Below are positions 51,350 to 61,185 of a DNA stretch of 64,000 nucleotides, piece after piece (the first letter of the stretch is position 1; each line of letters opens with the position of its first letter). The notes beneath the pieces were generated by a model, which saw only the letters and a list, made by a program, of their open reading frames with translations, was not told the DNA's origin and searched no databases. Position numbers and translations under genes: made by a program. Origin of the DNA: Bacteroidota bacterium (GTDB taxonomy: Bacteria > Bacteroidota > Bacteroidia > Bacteroidales > Bacteroidaceae); assembly GCA_023426145.1 (NCBI GenBank), contig JAFABG010000040.1, positions 421,111 through 485,110 of the forward strand, given 5' to 3'.

Positions 51350-53524
51350 TTAGCTGTTCATGCTCATTAGAAATTCATCATTATCTCTTGTCTTCTCCAA
51401 GCGATCCTTAACGAAGTCCATAGCTTCGAGCGGATTCATGTCGGCCAGATACTTGCGTAAGATCCACATACGGTCAAGAGTTGTTTTGTCTAACAACAGA
51501 TCATCACGTCGTGTGCTAGAAGCAGTGATATTAACTGCAGGGAAAATACGTTTATTAGAAAGGTTTCTATCGAGTTGCAACTCCATATTACCTGTTCCTT
51601 TAAATTCTTCAAAGATAACTTCGTCCATTTTAGAGCCCGTATCGATTAGCGCAGTAGCAATGATCGTTAGTGATCCTCCATTTTCAATATTTCTAGCAGC
51701 ACCAAAGAAACGTTTCGGTTTGTGAAGCGCATTCGCATCCACACCACCCGATAAAACTTTACCAGAAGCAGGAGATACTGTATTATATGCACGAGCAAGG
51801 CGAGTAATAGAATCAAGGAAGATGACAACATCATGTCCACATTCTACGAGTCTTTTCGCTTTTTCTAATACGATGCCTGCAATCTTTACGTGGCGTTCAG
51901 CTGGTTCGTCGAAAGTTGAAGCAATCACTTCAGCATTTACGCTGCGAGCCATATCAGTTACTTCCTCAGGACGCTCGTCAATTAGCAGCATGATCATGTA
52001 CACTTCCGGGTGGTTGGCTGCAATAGCATTTGCAATATCTTTCATCAAGATAGTCTTACCAGTCTTTGGTTGAGCCACAATCAGTGCGCGTTGTCCTTTA
52101 CCAATCGGAGCAAAAAGATCGACTACACGAGCAGACATAGAGTCAGAGTATCCACCTTTGCACAATCTAAATTTCTCATCAGGGAAGAGAGGTGTCAGGT
52201 GTTCAAAAGGCACGCGATCGCGAACGAAAGCAGCATCACGTCCGTTAATTTTAGACACTTTGACAAGCGGGAAATACTTTTCACCTTCTTTGGGTGGGCG
52301 AATAATTCCCTCAACCACATCACCGGTTTTTAAACCGAATAATTTAATTTGCGATTGCGATACATAAATATCGTCAGGAGATGATAGATAATTATAGTCT
52401 GAGGAACGGAGAAAACCGTATCCGTCTTGCATGATTTCCAAAACACCAACTCCATTTAGAATATCATCAAATTCATAAGGCTTTTCACGTTCGATAACCT
52501 TACGTTCTGGCTGTTGCTGAGCAGGTGGCAAGGCGTCAGCAGCATTGTTTTGCTGTTGTGCAGTGCGTTGTTGTGCTGCAGGACGTTGGTTATTGTTGTT
52601 GCGTTGGGTATTGTTATTGTTCGGATTATTATTTCCAGCATTTGGATTATTGTTTTCCCGTTGGCGAGCGATGCGTTGACGTTGTGCTTGGCCCGTTTGT
52701 TGTTGCGCTTGCTGGGCTTGAGGTGCTTGTTCAGGTGCAGCTTGTGCTGTTTCACCTTTTGTAGCCTCGAATTTTCCGAATAATTCAGTAGGAAGTTCTA
52801 CTTTCTCAGAAGGGAGATCCTCGATTGGGATAAAATCATCGTCATCAGATTCAGATAATATATTGCTTTCTTCATCGATAACCGGTGCTGCCTTCTTTTG
52901 AGGTTTATTTATAATAGGTCTTTCAGCAGAGATGTTTTTTTCTGTTGCTTTTTTCTCAGGTTCAACAGCTTGTACCTGTTTTTCTTTAACCGGTTCTTTA
53001 ATCGGTTCTTTTTCGGTTGCAGCAACCGTTGCAGTAGCCGTTTCAGCAGCTTTTACAGCAGGCTTTGTGTTTTCAACCTCTTTGTTTTCTTCTTTATCAG
53101 TAGCATCGTCAGCTTTACGTGGGCGGCCAACTTTGCGTTTAGAAGCCGCTTTTTCTGTTTTCTTTTCAGCTACAGGCGCTTCGTTCGTTTTCTTAGCAGC
53201 CTCTTTTGACGGTTGTTGTTGAGGGGCTGCAGCTGGGGCGTTCGTCTTGTTTTTTGTTGGTTCTACGTTTTTCGCGTCAGCTGCAACTTTTTCTTCTTTT
53301 TTAGGTGCAGCTACATGTGGGCGCTTGTTCTTTTCTACTTTGCGTTCTTCTTTTAGTTTTTCTGCGGCAACTTTTTTTGTAGCTCCTGCTATTGCTTGTT
53401 CATCAAGTATTTTGTAAACGAGTTCTTCTTTTTTTAATGAATCTGTTTTCTTAATACCAAGGTCTTTTGCAATTATTTGAAGTTCCGACAGATTTTTGTC
53501 GTTCAATTGAATAATGTTATACAT
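51350..53524 (-). CDS. rho: Transcription termination factor Rho with long disordered insert
   Basis: A 724-residue RNA helicase hexamer subunit. The frame opens at 53578, but the ATG at 53524 ([20 protein letters not shown]) matches the conserved Rho N-terminus. Domains: N-terminal helical domain (1-45), an insert of about 300 residues (about 47-347) rich in Lys/Glu/Ala and then Gln/Asn, with an AT-hook-like [10 protein letters not shown], then the cold-shock RNA-binding fold ([20 protein letters not shown]), Walker A PKTGKT (486-491) and [14 protein letters not shown]. coli Rho is about 419 residues. The insert is known from Bacteroides Rho and is linked to phase separation there. Confidence 0.96.
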   Translation of the reverse strand: MYNIIQLNDKNLSELQIIAKDLGIKKTDSLKKEELVYKILDEQAIAGATKKVAAEKLKEERKVEKNKRPHVAAPKKEEKVAADAKNVEPTKNKTNAPAAAPQQQPSKEAAKKTNEAPVAEKKTEKAASKRKVGRPRKADDATDKEENKEVENTKPAVKAAETATATVAATEKEPIKEPVKEKQVQAVEPEKKATEKNISAERPIINKPQKKAAPVIDEESNILSESDDDDFIPIEDLPSEKVELPTELFGKFEATKGETAQAAPEQAPQAQQAQQQTGQAQRQRIARQRENNNPNAGNNNPNNNNTQRNNNNQRPAAQQRTAQQQNNAADALPPAQQQPERKVIEREKPYEFDDILNGVGVLEIMQDGYGFLRSSDYNYLSSPDDIYVSQSQIKLFGLKTGDVVEGIIRPPKEGEKYFPLVKVSKINGRDAAFVRDRVPFEHLTPLFPDEKFRLCKGGYSDSMSARVVDLFAPIGKGQRALIVAQPKTGKTILMKDIANAIAANHPEVYMIMLLIDERPEEVTDMARSVNAEVIASTFDEPAERHVKIAGIVLEKAKRLVECGHDVVIFLDSITRLARAYNTVSPASGKVLSGGVDANALHKPKRFFGAARNIENGGSLTIIATALIDTGSKMDEVIFEEFKGTGNMELQLDRNLSNKRIFPAVNITASSTRRDDLLLDKTTLDRMWILRKYLADMNPLEAMDFVKDRLEKTRDNDEFLMSMNS

Positions 53525-53675
53525 ATAGTATGGTAAGTTATTAATATTTCCGTATAGAATTGAGATATGGACAGACAACTACAGCATTACAACCGAGGAG
53601 TTGCGAGCATATGTTTTGTTTTTAATTATGAATTAGGGATGAATATATGTTGATTCGTGGATTGTTTCAACGGGG

Positions 53676-53683
53676 CAAAGATA
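53676..53683 (-). promoter_or_regulatory. -7 promoter box for rho
   Basis: The minus-strand TATCTTTG fits TAnnTTTG. It would give an untranslated leader of about 145 nt, which fits the autoregulated rho leaders known elsewhere. The -33 box is unclear. Confidence 0.5.
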
Positions 53684-53701
53684 ATAAATATTTTTGGTTT
53701 C

Positions 53702-53726
53702 ATGAAAAAACGAACCGTTTTTTCAT
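53702..53726. promoter_or_regulatory. Perfect 11-bp inverted repeat between divergent promoters
   Basis: ATGAAAAAACG and CGTTTTTTCAT flank a 3-bp centre. It lies between the rho -7 box and the -7 box of the ferredoxin gene, overlapping the latter's -33 region. This is where a repressor or activator would bind. Confidence 0.5.
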
Positions 53727-53736
53727 CGTAAAAACT

Positions 53737-53744
53737 TATCTTTG
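53737..53744 (+). promoter_or_regulatory. -7 promoter box for EFR1-type gene
   Basis: TATCTTTG fits TAnnTTTG 19 bp before the chosen ATG. The -33 region is occupied by the inverted repeat. Confidence 0.55.
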
Positions 53745-53763
53745 CTGTCTAAAACAGTGTTTT

Positions 53764-54600
53764 ATGACCATAAATGAGGCTTATTTAATTTATTTTTCCC
53801 CTACACATACTTCTAAACAAGTAGCTGAAGAAATTGTTCGGGGCACTGCAATTAAAAATGTAATTACACTTGATCTAACTTTGCAGCCAAGTGAGGATAT
53901 CGAAATCCCAGCTTCTGCTTTAGCTATTCTAGTTTTGCCAGTATATGGCGGGCATGTTGCTCCTTTAGCAATGGAGCGATTAGCTAAAATACGTGCGCTT
54001 GATACTCCTTCTGTATTAGCTGTAGTATATGGAAATCGTGCTTACGAGAAAGCGTTGATGGAGTTAGACGCATTTGCGATTTCTCGCGGATTTAAGGTAA
54101 TAGCCGGTGCTACTTTTATTGGAGAACATTCTTATAGTACAGATACATATCCAATAGCAGCTGGTCGGCCGAATAGCACCGATTTAAATCTGGCATATAC
54201 TTTTGGAAACCAAATTCTTGAAAAAATAGACAAAGCTGAGGATGAAGAAAAGCTTTACACAGTAGATGTTCGTGCCATTAAGCGTCCCAATCAACCTTTC
54301 TTCCCTTTGTTTCGCTTTCTAAGGAAAGTGGTGAAATTGCGTAAAAGCGGTATAGCATTGCCACGCACCCCTTGGGTAGTCGATGAAAGCCGATGCATTC
54401 ATTGCGGTATTTGTGCAGCTCACTGTCCTTCGGGTGCCATAACACTAGGAGATGAGTTAAATATAGATGCCGATAAATGTATCAAATGCTGCGCTTGCGT
54501 GAAGTCCTGCAAAGAACGCGTCAGAGTTTATGATACCCCTTTTGCACCTTTACTTTTTGATTGTTTCAAGAGACCAAAGTCCCCTCAAACCATCTTATAA
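53764..54600 (+). CDS. EFR1-type flavodoxin-like ferredoxin protein
   Basis: A 278-residue protein. The frame opens at 53647, but that precedes the promoter; the ATG at 53764 ([20 protein letters not shown]) is chosen. The N-terminal flavodoxin-like domain has the FMN-type loop SPTHTSKQ and [14 protein letters not shown]. The C-terminus has two [4Fe-4S] motifs, [12 protein letters not shown] and [15 protein letters not shown]. It is probably an electron carrier in the cytoplasm. Its last 16 bases overlap the 3' end of tilS on the other strand. Confidence 0.9.
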   Translation: MTINEAYLIYFSPTHTSKQVAEEIVRGTAIKNVITLDLTLQPSEDIEIPASALAILVLPVYGGHVAPLAMERLAKIRALDTPSVLAVVYGNRAYEKALMELDAFAISRGFKVIAGATFIGEHSYSTDTYPIAAGRPNSTDLNLAYTFGNQILEKIDKAEDEEKLYTVDVRAIKRPNQPFFPLFRFLRKVVKLRKSGIALPRTPWVVDESRCIHCGICAAHCPSGAITLGDELNIDADKCIKCCACVKSCKERVRVYDTPFAPLLFDCFKRPKSPQTIL

Positions 54601-55862
54601 ATAAGTATTCGTTTCGTGTTTTCATCGATTCGGAAACGATTGTCGATCCGTTCTCCTATTAGCCAAACAATGCGTTCACCGCAGCAAAGTACCCATTGCT
54701 GTTCTTTTTGGCTAATAGAGAATTTGCGGTCGGTGAGATAGTCGCTTACCTTTTTTCTACCTTTCATCCCAAATGGAATAAAAAAATCACCGATTTGCCA
54801 TTTGCGACAGTGAACAGCTTCATTGAGCTTATCGGCATCCAGGCAAGCCACGTTCTTTTCCCTAGGAATTTGAAAAAGTGGGGTGTATTCCTGCTCCTCC
54901 ATTATTAAATTCGGGCAGGAATCCTCTTTAATAGACGCTGTGGAAGTCAGTAAAAGAAACTCTCTATCTTTGATAATCCTCCATTCTTTGCAAGCAAACT
55001 GTTTACCCGATTGCCCATCAAGTGACAGAGTAATATCTTTAATTTGCGCGGAATTAAATCCCAATGGGTGCAAGATCTCAAAGAGTAATGCTGCAGGCGA
55101 AGGCTCTTCTAGTAATGCCTTGATTAAAATACCCTTTTCAGAGCTGATCCGCTCCTTGGCTTTCTGTATTTCCTTATTATATAAGGTAGCAACATCATTT
55201 AGATAATTACTAGTATCCATCATGTTACTTTTTACCGAAGGATTAATCTCTTGCATCAGTGGAATCAGGTTGAGCCGGATTTTATTGCGCGTGTATTCAT
55301 CTTCAAGATTCGTACTATCTGTGACGAAATCTTGTTCAATACACTTTAAGTAATTTGTAATTTCGTTTCGATTGATGCAAAGCAATGGGCGTACAATTGC
55401 TCCGTTTCGGGGACGTATACCTAGCAAACCACTAAGACCCGTACCTCTGATCAGATTGAGTAACATCGTTTCTACACTATCATCCTGGTGATGAGCGATA
55501 GCAATAACCTGAGCATTCGTTTCTTCTTTTATTTTCTCAAACCAATTATAGCGAAGCTCTCTGGCAGCCATTTCAATAGATACTTTCTTGTCAGAAGCAT
55601 ACCCAATCGTATCAAAATCTACCACATGCAGGGGAATCTTGTTTTTATCGCAAAGTTGTCTCACGAATAATTCATCCCGGTCAGACTCTTCTCCCCGTAA
55701 ATGGAAATTACAGTGAGCAGCTTCACACTCATAACCAGCCGAATGGAGTAAACAAAGCAAGGCTACAGAGTCAGCTCCACCACTTAGCCCGATCAGGATT
55801 TTATCTTTGGATGAAAATAAATTTTCCTTTTCAATATATTGTATAACGCGTTGTTGTATCAT
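54585..55862 (-). CDS. tilS: tRNA(Ile)-lysidine synthase
   Basis: A 425-residue enzyme making lysidine at C34 of tRNA-Ile, needed to read AUA. The PP-loop SGGADS is at 27-32, with [15 protein letters not shown] and [20 protein letters not shown]. The C-terminal domain carries [24 protein letters not shown] at 55871 is inside the promoter, so the ATG at 55862 is chosen. It lies only 6 nt after the -7 box, suggesting a nearly leaderless mRNA. Confidence 0.95.
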   Translation of the reverse strand: MIQQRVIQYIEKENLFSSKDKILIGLSGGADSVALLCLLHSAGYECEAAHCNFHLRGEESDRDELFVRQLCDKNKIPLHVVDFDTIGYASDKKVSIEMAARELRYNWFEKIKEETNAQVIAIAHHQDDSVETMLLNLIRGTGLSGLLGIRPRNGAIVRPLLCINRNEITNYLKCIEQDFVTDSTNLEDEYTRNKIRLNLIPLMQEINPSVKSNMMDTSNYLNDVATLYNKEIQKAKERISSEKGILIKALLEEPSPAALLFEILHPLGFNSAQIKDITLSLDGQSGKQFACKEWRIIKDREFLLLTSTASIKEDSCPNLIMEEQEYTPLFQIPREKNVACLDADKLNEAVHCRKWQIGDFFIPFGMKGRKKVSDYLTDRKFSISQKEQQWVLCCGERIVWLIGERIDNRFRIDENTKRILIYKMV

Positions 55863-55868
55863 GATTTG

Positions 55869-55899
55869 CAAATATAATAGTTTATTAAGTTATTTCAAG
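55869..55899 (-). promoter_or_regulatory. Bacteroides-type promoter for tilS
   Basis: The minus-strand TATATTTG (55869-55876) has CTTG (55896-55899) 19 bp upstream. The -7 box ends 6 nt from the ATG. Confidence 0.65.
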
Positions 55900-55966
55900 T
55901 GAATAGGGCTTGTTTTCGTACTTTCTGATAAGATATCTTGCTGCTATTTAAAAACAGTCTAAATAA

Positions 55967-55998
55967 TTTGCGTGCTCGGAAGTTATGAATTATCTTTG
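55967..55998 (+). promoter_or_regulatory. Bacteroides-type promoter for feoAB
   Basis: TTTG (55967-55970), 20 bp, then TATCTTTG (55991-55998) is an exact consensus match. A GTG at 55972 lies between the boxes and cannot be the start. Confidence 0.75.
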
Positions 55999-56016
55999 CC
56001 CAAAAATAAGATAGTT

Positions 56017-58503
56017 ATGCGTTTGTCCGAATTAAAAACAGGCGAAAAAGGTGTTATCGTTAAGGTATTGGGTCACGGTGGCTTCCGAAAACGTATTGTT
56101 GAGATGGGTTTTATTAAAGGTAAAACTGTTGAAGTATTACTGAATGCTCCGCTTAAAGATCCTATAAAATATAAGGTATTAGGGTATGAGATATCTCTTC
56201 GACGTCAAGAGGCCGAAATGATTGAAGTTGTTAGCGAGGAAGAAGCCAAAGAACAAGCCGAAGAAGTCGTATGTCCAAAAGGATTACCCGAAGATATCTC
56301 CGTAAAAGAGGGAGAGATGAAGCGTTTAGCATTAGGTAAACGTCGTACTATCAATGTCGCGTTGGTAGGGAACCCCAATTCAGGCAAAACCTCACTTTTC
56401 AACCTTGCTTCTGGTGCCCATGAACATGTTGGAAATTATAGCGGTGTCACTGTGGACGCCAAAGAAGGTTATTTCGATTTTGAAGGCTATCATTTTCGTA
56501 TCGTAGATCTTCCTGGAACCTATTCCTTATCGGCCTATACTCCTGAAGAAATATATGTTCGTCGTCACATTATTGAAGAAACCCCTGATGTGGTTATAAA
56601 TGTAGTCGATTCTTCCAATTTGGAGAGAAACCTATATCTGACTACGCAATTGATCGACATGAATGTGCGTATGGTTGTAGCTTTGAATATTTATGATGAG
56701 CTCGAATCAAGTGGCAATACATTAGACTATCCTTTGTTGAGCAAACTGTTTGGCGTGCCCATGATTCCCACAGTGAGCAAGAAGAATCGCGGACTAGATA
56801 CCCTTTTTCACGTTGTGATCAATCTGTATGAAGGAGTCGATTTCTTTGATAAACAAGGAAAAATGAATCCCGAAGTACTCAAAGACCTAACCGAGTGGCA
56901 TGATTCTCTCGAAGATCGTAAGAATAATGAAGAGGAACATCTGGAAGACTACGTAAAGAAGCCTGCTACCAAAGGACGCGTCTATCGACACATTCATATC
57001 AATCATGGGATAGATTTAGAAAAGGCAATAGATGCAGTCAAAGAAATAGTCTCAACGAATGAGTCCATCCGTCATAAATATTCGACTCGTTTTTTATCTA
57101 TAAAATTACTTGAAAATGACCCCGACATAGAGGCTTTTGTGAAAACGCTACCCAATGCGGATGAAATACTCCATGTGCGTGACAAAATGTCGAAGCGTAT
57201 TCAAGAAACGATGAACGAAGATTGCGAATCAGCGATCACCGATGCAAAATATGGTTTTATTAGTGGGGCATTGAAAGAGACCTTCACCGACAATCATTTA
57301 GAGCAAGCTCAAACCACAAAGGTGCTAGATGCAATAGTAACTCATCGCATCTGGGGGTATCCCATATTCTTCCTTTTCATGTATTTGATGTTTGAAGGAA
57401 CGTTTGTCATTGGTGAATATCCTATGCAAGGAATAGAATGGCTTGTTGCCCAACTCGGCAATATCATTCATAGCTATATGCCAGAAGGCCCGTTGAAGGA
57501 TATGTTGATCGACGGAATAATAGGAGGTGTTGGTGGTGTAATCGTCTTTTTGCCCAACATTTTGATTTTGTACTTTTGCATCTCGCTGATGGAAGACTCA
57601 GGCTATATGGCCCGTGCTGCATTTATCATGGATAAAATAATGCATAAAATGGGACTTCATGGAAAATCATTCATTCCTTTAATCATGGGATTTGGATGTA
57701 ATGTTCCCGCCATCATGGCTTCACGTACCATTGAGAACCGTAAGAGCCGATTGATCACTATGCTGGTCAACCCATTGATGTCGTGTAGTGCACGTCTACC
57801 AGTCTATCTATTGTTAGTGGGTGTATTTTTCCCTAAGAATGCTAGTTTGGTGCTATTAAGTATATATGCAGTCGGTATCTTCCTGGCTGTCTTTCTAGCT
57901 CGTCTATTCAGTAAATTTCTGGTGAAGGGAGATGATACCCCTTTTGTGATGGAGCTTCCCCCTTATCGCATGCCTACAGCTAAATCCATTTTCCGCCACA
58001 CATGGGAAAAGGGAGCCCAATATTTAAAGAAGATGGGTGGAATAATAATGATAGCCTCTATCATTATCTGGTTCTTAGGTTATTATCCTAATCATAGTGC
58101 CTATAATTCTATCGCAGAGCAGCAGGAAAATTCCTATATTGGTCAGTTAGGTCATGCCATAGAACCCGTCATAAAACCTATGGGATTAGACTGGAAGCTA
58201 GGTGTAGGTTTGCTTTCTGGCGTTGGGGCCAAAGAGTTAGTTGTAAGTACCCTAGGAGTTCTATATGCAGATAATCCTGATGCTGATGACACAAGCCTAG
58301 CCGAACGGATTCCAATATCTCCTTTGGCTGCGTATGCTTATATGCTGTTTGTCTTAATTTATTTCCCTTGTATTGCAGTGTTGGCTGCCATAAAGCAAGA
58401 GTCGGGTAGCTGGAAATGGGCACTTTTTGCAGCCTTTTATACTACCGGATTAGCTTGGTTAATCTCATTCTCGGTTTACAAAATAGGAGGATTGTTGATA
58501 TGA
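56017..58503 (+). CDS. feoB: FeoA-FeoB fused ferrous iron transporter
   Basis: An 828-residue Fe(II) importer of the inner membrane. Start at ATG 56017, after the promoter. Residues 1-75 are a FeoA SH3-like domain (MRLSELKTGEKGVIVKVLGH). The G-protein domain has G1 GNPNSGKT (118-125), DLPGTYSL (G3) and NIYDE (in place of the usual NMxD G4). A helical linker is followed by the transmembrane core with two Gate motifs (FGCNVPAIMASRTIENRKSR; SCSARLPVYLLL). The fusion is common in Bacteroidota. The next gene overlaps the stop by 4 bp. Confidence 0.96.
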   Translation: MRLSELKTGEKGVIVKVLGHGGFRKRIVEMGFIKGKTVEVLLNAPLKDPIKYKVLGYEISLRRQEAEMIEVVSEEEAKEQAEEVVCPKGLPEDISVKEGEMKRLALGKRRTINVALVGNPNSGKTSLFNLASGAHEHVGNYSGVTVDAKEGYFDFEGYHFRIVDLPGTYSLSAYTPEEIYVRRHIIEETPDVVINVVDSSNLERNLYLTTQLIDMNVRMVVALNIYDELESSGNTLDYPLLSKLFGVPMIPTVSKKNRGLDTLFHVVINLYEGVDFFDKQGKMNPEVLKDLTEWHDSLEDRKNNEEEHLEDYVKKPATKGRVYRHIHINHGIDLEKAIDAVKEIVSTNESIRHKYSTRFLSIKLLENDPDIEAFVKTLPNADEILHVRDKMSKRIQETMNEDCESAITDAKYGFISGALKETFTDNHLEQAQTTKVLDAIVTHRIWGYPIFFLFMYLMFEGTFVIGEYPMQGIEWLVAQLGNIIHSYMPEGPLKDMLIDGIIGGVGGVIVFLPNILILYFCISLMEDSGYMARAAFIMDKIMHKMGLHGKSFIPLIMGFGCNVPAIMASRTIENRKSRLITMLVNPLMSCSARLPVYLLLVGVFFPKNASLVLLSIYAVGIFLAVFLARLFSKFLVKGDDTPFVMELPPYRMPTAKSIFRHTWEKGAQYLKKMGGIIMIASIIIWFLGYYPNHSAYNSIAEQQENSYIGQLGHAIEPVIKPMGLDWKLGVGLLSGVGAKELVVSTLGVLYADNPDADDTSLAERIPISPLAAYAYMLFVLIYFPCIAVLAAIKQESGSWKWALFAAFYTTGLAWLISFSVYKIGGLLI

Positions 58504-58715
58504 ATAATTGGCAAGAGTGGGCAGTTGGGATTCTTATAGTTTTCTGTGTAGCCCGTATTGTATATGGAATCTATCTTTTTTTTCACCGTACCGAAGTTAG
58601 TGAAAATCCTTGTGATACTTGTGTAACTGGTTGTGAACTAAAGGATATGATGCAAAAGAAACGTAAAGAGTGTGGCGCGAAGAATAAAAGCACTAAGAAA
58701 AATTGTTGCGGATAG
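58500..58715 (+). CDS. FeoB-associated Cys-rich membrane protein
   Basis: A 71-residue protein starting at the ATGA overlap with the feoB stop. One transmembrane helix (about 5-27, WQEWAVGILIVFCVARIVYG) is followed by a Cys-rich tail (CDTCVTGC, then KECGAK and NCCG). This build fits the FeoB-associated Cys-rich family, thought to assist FeoB, perhaps as an iron sensor or gate. The coupling supports a joint complex. Confidence 0.88.
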   Translation: MNNWQEWAVGILIVFCVARIVYGIYLFFHRTEVSENPCDTCVTGCELKDMMQKKRKECGAKNKSTKKNCCG

Positions 58716-58746
58716 TTTGGTAGTATCAAAATTTGTACTACCTTTG
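58716..58746 (+). promoter_or_regulatory. Bacteroides-type promoter for tRNA-Cys
   Basis: TTTG (58716-58719), 19 bp, then TACCTTTG (58739-58746). It begins directly after the stop of the small Cys-rich gene. Confidence 0.75.
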
Positions 58747-58766
58747 CACCGCAATCAAGCAACGAT

Positions 58767-58838
58767 GGTTCCTTGGATGAGTGGCTTAGTCAGCGGTCTG
58801 CAAAACCGTGTACGGCGGTTCGAATCCGCCAGGAACCT
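58767..58838 (+). tRNA. tRNA-Cys (anticodon GCA)
   Basis: The acceptor arms GGTTCCT and AGGAACC pair fully. The anticodon loop CTGCAAA gives GCA. The discriminator base is T (U73), the Cys identity element, and the T-loop is TTCGAAT. CCA is not encoded. Everything downstream to 63.2 kb is accessory, so it may be an integration site. Confidence 0.95.
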
Positions 58839-58843
58839 CAAAG

Positions 58844-58893
58844 AAACCTCTGAAACAGCTTATAATAAGGCGTTTCGGAGGTTTTTCTTTTTT
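58844..58893 (+). terminator. Intrinsic terminator after tRNA-Cys
   Basis: Stem AAACCTC-T-GAAAC with GTTTC-G-GAGGTTT (one mismatch), then a T-rich run TTTCTTTTTT. Confidence 0.8.
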
Positions 58894-58921
58894 GGAGGGG
58901 CGGAAATAAGGGCGGAAAAAC

Positions 58922-59953
58922 TTATTTAGTCCTATAAATTTCGCCTTTCTCATTAAGCTTAAAATTAAATTCTCTTGTAGGAGGTATTCCTGATTTAGTA
59001 TTAGCAAAAATTTTTAATAGTGGTTCTATGGAATCAGTACTTATGGTTGCTATATAGAAGTCTTTTATCAAGGGATCATTTTTTAGACTTTCGAGTGCTT
59101 CAACAAACTTATCTCTATACAATTGAGCTTCTTTTTCAAATACAGCACCACACATAAGTAATTCATCCACATCATAACTAATGCAATTAGCAACATATTT
59201 GGTGGCATTAGCATATTTATCTTCAATTTTTAAAGGAGTTAATTTATAAGAGTTTTGGATTAATTCCATTTTATAATATGACAACTCTCTACCTTTGAGT
59301 TTTTCCATTATATAATCCATCTCCTTTTCTTGCATTCTATATCCAAAATAGATGCCTGTAATTGCTCTGTAATCAATATCGAATAGTCCCTTCCCTTCTA
59401 TAATCAAACGATATTCCTCTTCATGTTTCCATGAGAGTGATTTTGTTCCTAAAAAAGTCTTTAAAGTCCGAATTATATCTTTTCCGTGGAGAATCGAGAT
59501 GTCTGCAATAGGGATGCTTGGGGAATACTCAACGTTAAAATCAAAGATAGACTGATAATATTGATTATGATTTAGTGATTCTTTAAGTTTATCAATATCA
59601 TATTCTATTGCAAAACCAAAATGTCCACTTCCATAATAAGCCCATAACAACTCATTTGTTACATTGTTGCTTAGTGAATAAATTCCGACTTGAGCGAATT
59701 TTTCGAGTAGCTCTACATATTGCCTTTTTACTTCTGCAGAATATCCTTTCAGAATCTCTAATAATGAAACAATTGCATCATCATTACAAAAACCTTCAGT
59801 TGGGTCATTTAATTCTTTTTTCGTTGGGAGAAAAATTTGATTTTCTACGAGGGTGTTTACATCCCTCTCAAATATTGAATTTCCGTCTTTGTCAAAAGAA
59901 CCAATTCCTCCTCTATACTTATAACCCTTCCTCATATCATTTATCACGCTCAT
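58922..59953 (-). CDS. DUF2971 domain protein
   Basis: A 344-residue cytoplasmic protein with no signal peptide. The ATG at 59953 (MSVINDMRKGYKYRGG) is chosen over an open frame back to 60046. Features read like DUF2971: YKYRGGIG at the start, KELNDPTEGF (the family's 'NDP.E'), VGIYSLSNNVTNELLWAYYG and SWKHEEEYRLII. The function of the family is unknown. It is often seen in variable genomic regions, and the Arg, Glu and His-bearing motifs suggest an enzyme. It stands alone between tRNA-Cys and the CRISPR region. Confidence 0.78.
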   Translation of the reverse strand: MSVINDMRKGYKYRGGIGSFDKDGNSIFERDVNTLVENQIFLPTKKELNDPTEGFCNDDAIVSLLEILKGYSAEVKRQYVELLEKFAQVGIYSLSNNVTNELLWAYYGSGHFGFAIEYDIDKLKESLNHNQYYQSIFDFNVEYSPSIPIADISILHGKDIIRTLKTFLGTKSLSWKHEEEYRLIIEGKGLFDIDYRAITGIYFGYRMQEKEMDYIMEKLKGRELSYYKMELIQNSYKLTPLKIEDKYANATKYVANCISYDVDELLMCGAVFEKEAQLYRDKFVEALESLKNDPLIKDFYIATISTDSIEPLLKIFANTKSGIPPTREFNFKLNEKGEIYRTK

Positions 59954-60480
59954 AATAGCTTTTATTTTTTTTCGATTAGCAACACTTCTATTTATAAACC
60001 CATAACTTATATCCTCAGCCTGAAAACATCCGAAATTTCGCCTCAAAATGAGTTGTAGATAAAAACGTTCAAGTTATACCTTGTAGCCCCCTTCTAAGGG
60101 TTCGTTGCACTCACCCTTAGAAATATGTCCACTATCCAATAAAATAGCATCATTTACAAAGGTTATTTCCTATTTAGGTATCTCTCTTACGATTCTTATA
60201 ATAAGTGCACTACAAGCAGGCAACTAATATTCTGTATATATACTCTATGACCCTACTGCGTTTAGGTTGCCACATAGATTTTATATTATCTGGATAGTGC
60301 ATTGCACTTACATATCAAGCACCAAATATAATCTCTGTATATTATACTATTCTATTACGCTTCTATTGCACATTCTTTCATCTATCATCAATGTACAAAG
60401 ATGCTCAATACTATATTGGCTTACAATATGTTTCCTATACACTCTATTATAGTGTTTATATTATATAGGGTATAATTACT
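59954..60480. other. Gene-free 527-bp AT-rich spacer
   Basis: It contains one clear hairpin at 60092-60122 (perfect 10-bp stem, TTCTAAGGGT with ACCCTTAGAA, 11-nt loop). The rest has no credible gene. If the neighbouring Rep-like ORF came from a plasmid or phage, a former origin might lie here, but nothing proves it. Confidence 0.5.
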
Positions 60481-61185
60481 TTAGTTAATACCCTCCGAAG
60501 GAGGAAATAGATTCTGAGTAAGACGATTTATATTCAAGCCTTCCTCTTTTTTCTTTATCCTCTTTAAGTTTTTTACAATATCCAGTTTAAACTTATTAGT
60601 ATTGTATCTAATAGGATTACCAAAAGATTGTATGACCTCTATTGCTTCATTTATAATGCGACTACTGATATTTCCTTTGCCTCTTTTTAAGCAATTGTGT
60701 TCAAATGAAGTAAATCCGTCAATTTCAAGAACTCGGGCAATTACATATTGCTTCGGGGTCATTTCTTTACTCATTACCAATTTATTTAGTAGGACAACCC
60801 GACTCATTTCTTTTGCCCAAAAACTGTATAGTTCAAAATAATTATCCAAAATATGACCAATAGTTTTGATATGCGATAAATCTTTATTGATAAAAGATTG
60901 CTTATCAAACATATTGAACTCAATCCGAAAGAAGTTATAATTTCTGTCAGATAGAGCTTTGAAGGCTTTTCGTTTCGCTTTCTTATCATATTTCTTGTTA
61001 TGCTCCAAAAGTTCCTCGCATTTATCATACATTTTGAGGTCTAAGTCCGTTCCATTGAATCCAACCGTTTCAAAACCGAACTGATACCGTTTGAACGTAG
61101 AATAACGGATTATCATTGGAACAATATCCTCTACTGGTATTCTTGTTCGGATATTTAAGCCTATTTGCTGTAACTGATGGATCAA
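60481..61185 (-). CDS. 5'-truncated plasmid/phage replication-protein-like ORF
   Basis: The 234-codon frame begins at a TTG inside CRISPR repeat 1 and runs out of it with no break. The first recognisable part, NGTDLDLKMYDKCEELLEHNKK and NYNFFRIEFNM, resembles the 'YDK..E' and 'RIE' motifs of gene II/X-type replication initiators of small phages and plasmids. The upstream catalytic part expected of such proteins is missing, so this is probably a C-terminal remnant. The first safe ATG is at 61116. Low-complexity Lys-rich end. The assignment is by eye and tentative. Confidence 0.5.
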   Translation of the reverse strand: MIHQLQQIGLNIRTRIPVEDIVPMIIRYSTFKRYQFGFETVGFNGTDLDLKMYDKCEELLEHNKKYDKKAKRKAFKALSDRNYNFFRIEFNMFDKQSFINKDLSHIKTIGHILDNYFELYSFWAKEMSRVVLLNKLVMSKEMTPKQYVIARVLEIDGFTSFEHNCLKRGKGNISSRIINEAIEVIQSFGNPIRYNTNKFKLDIVKNLKRIKKKEEGLNINRLTQNLFPPSEGIN

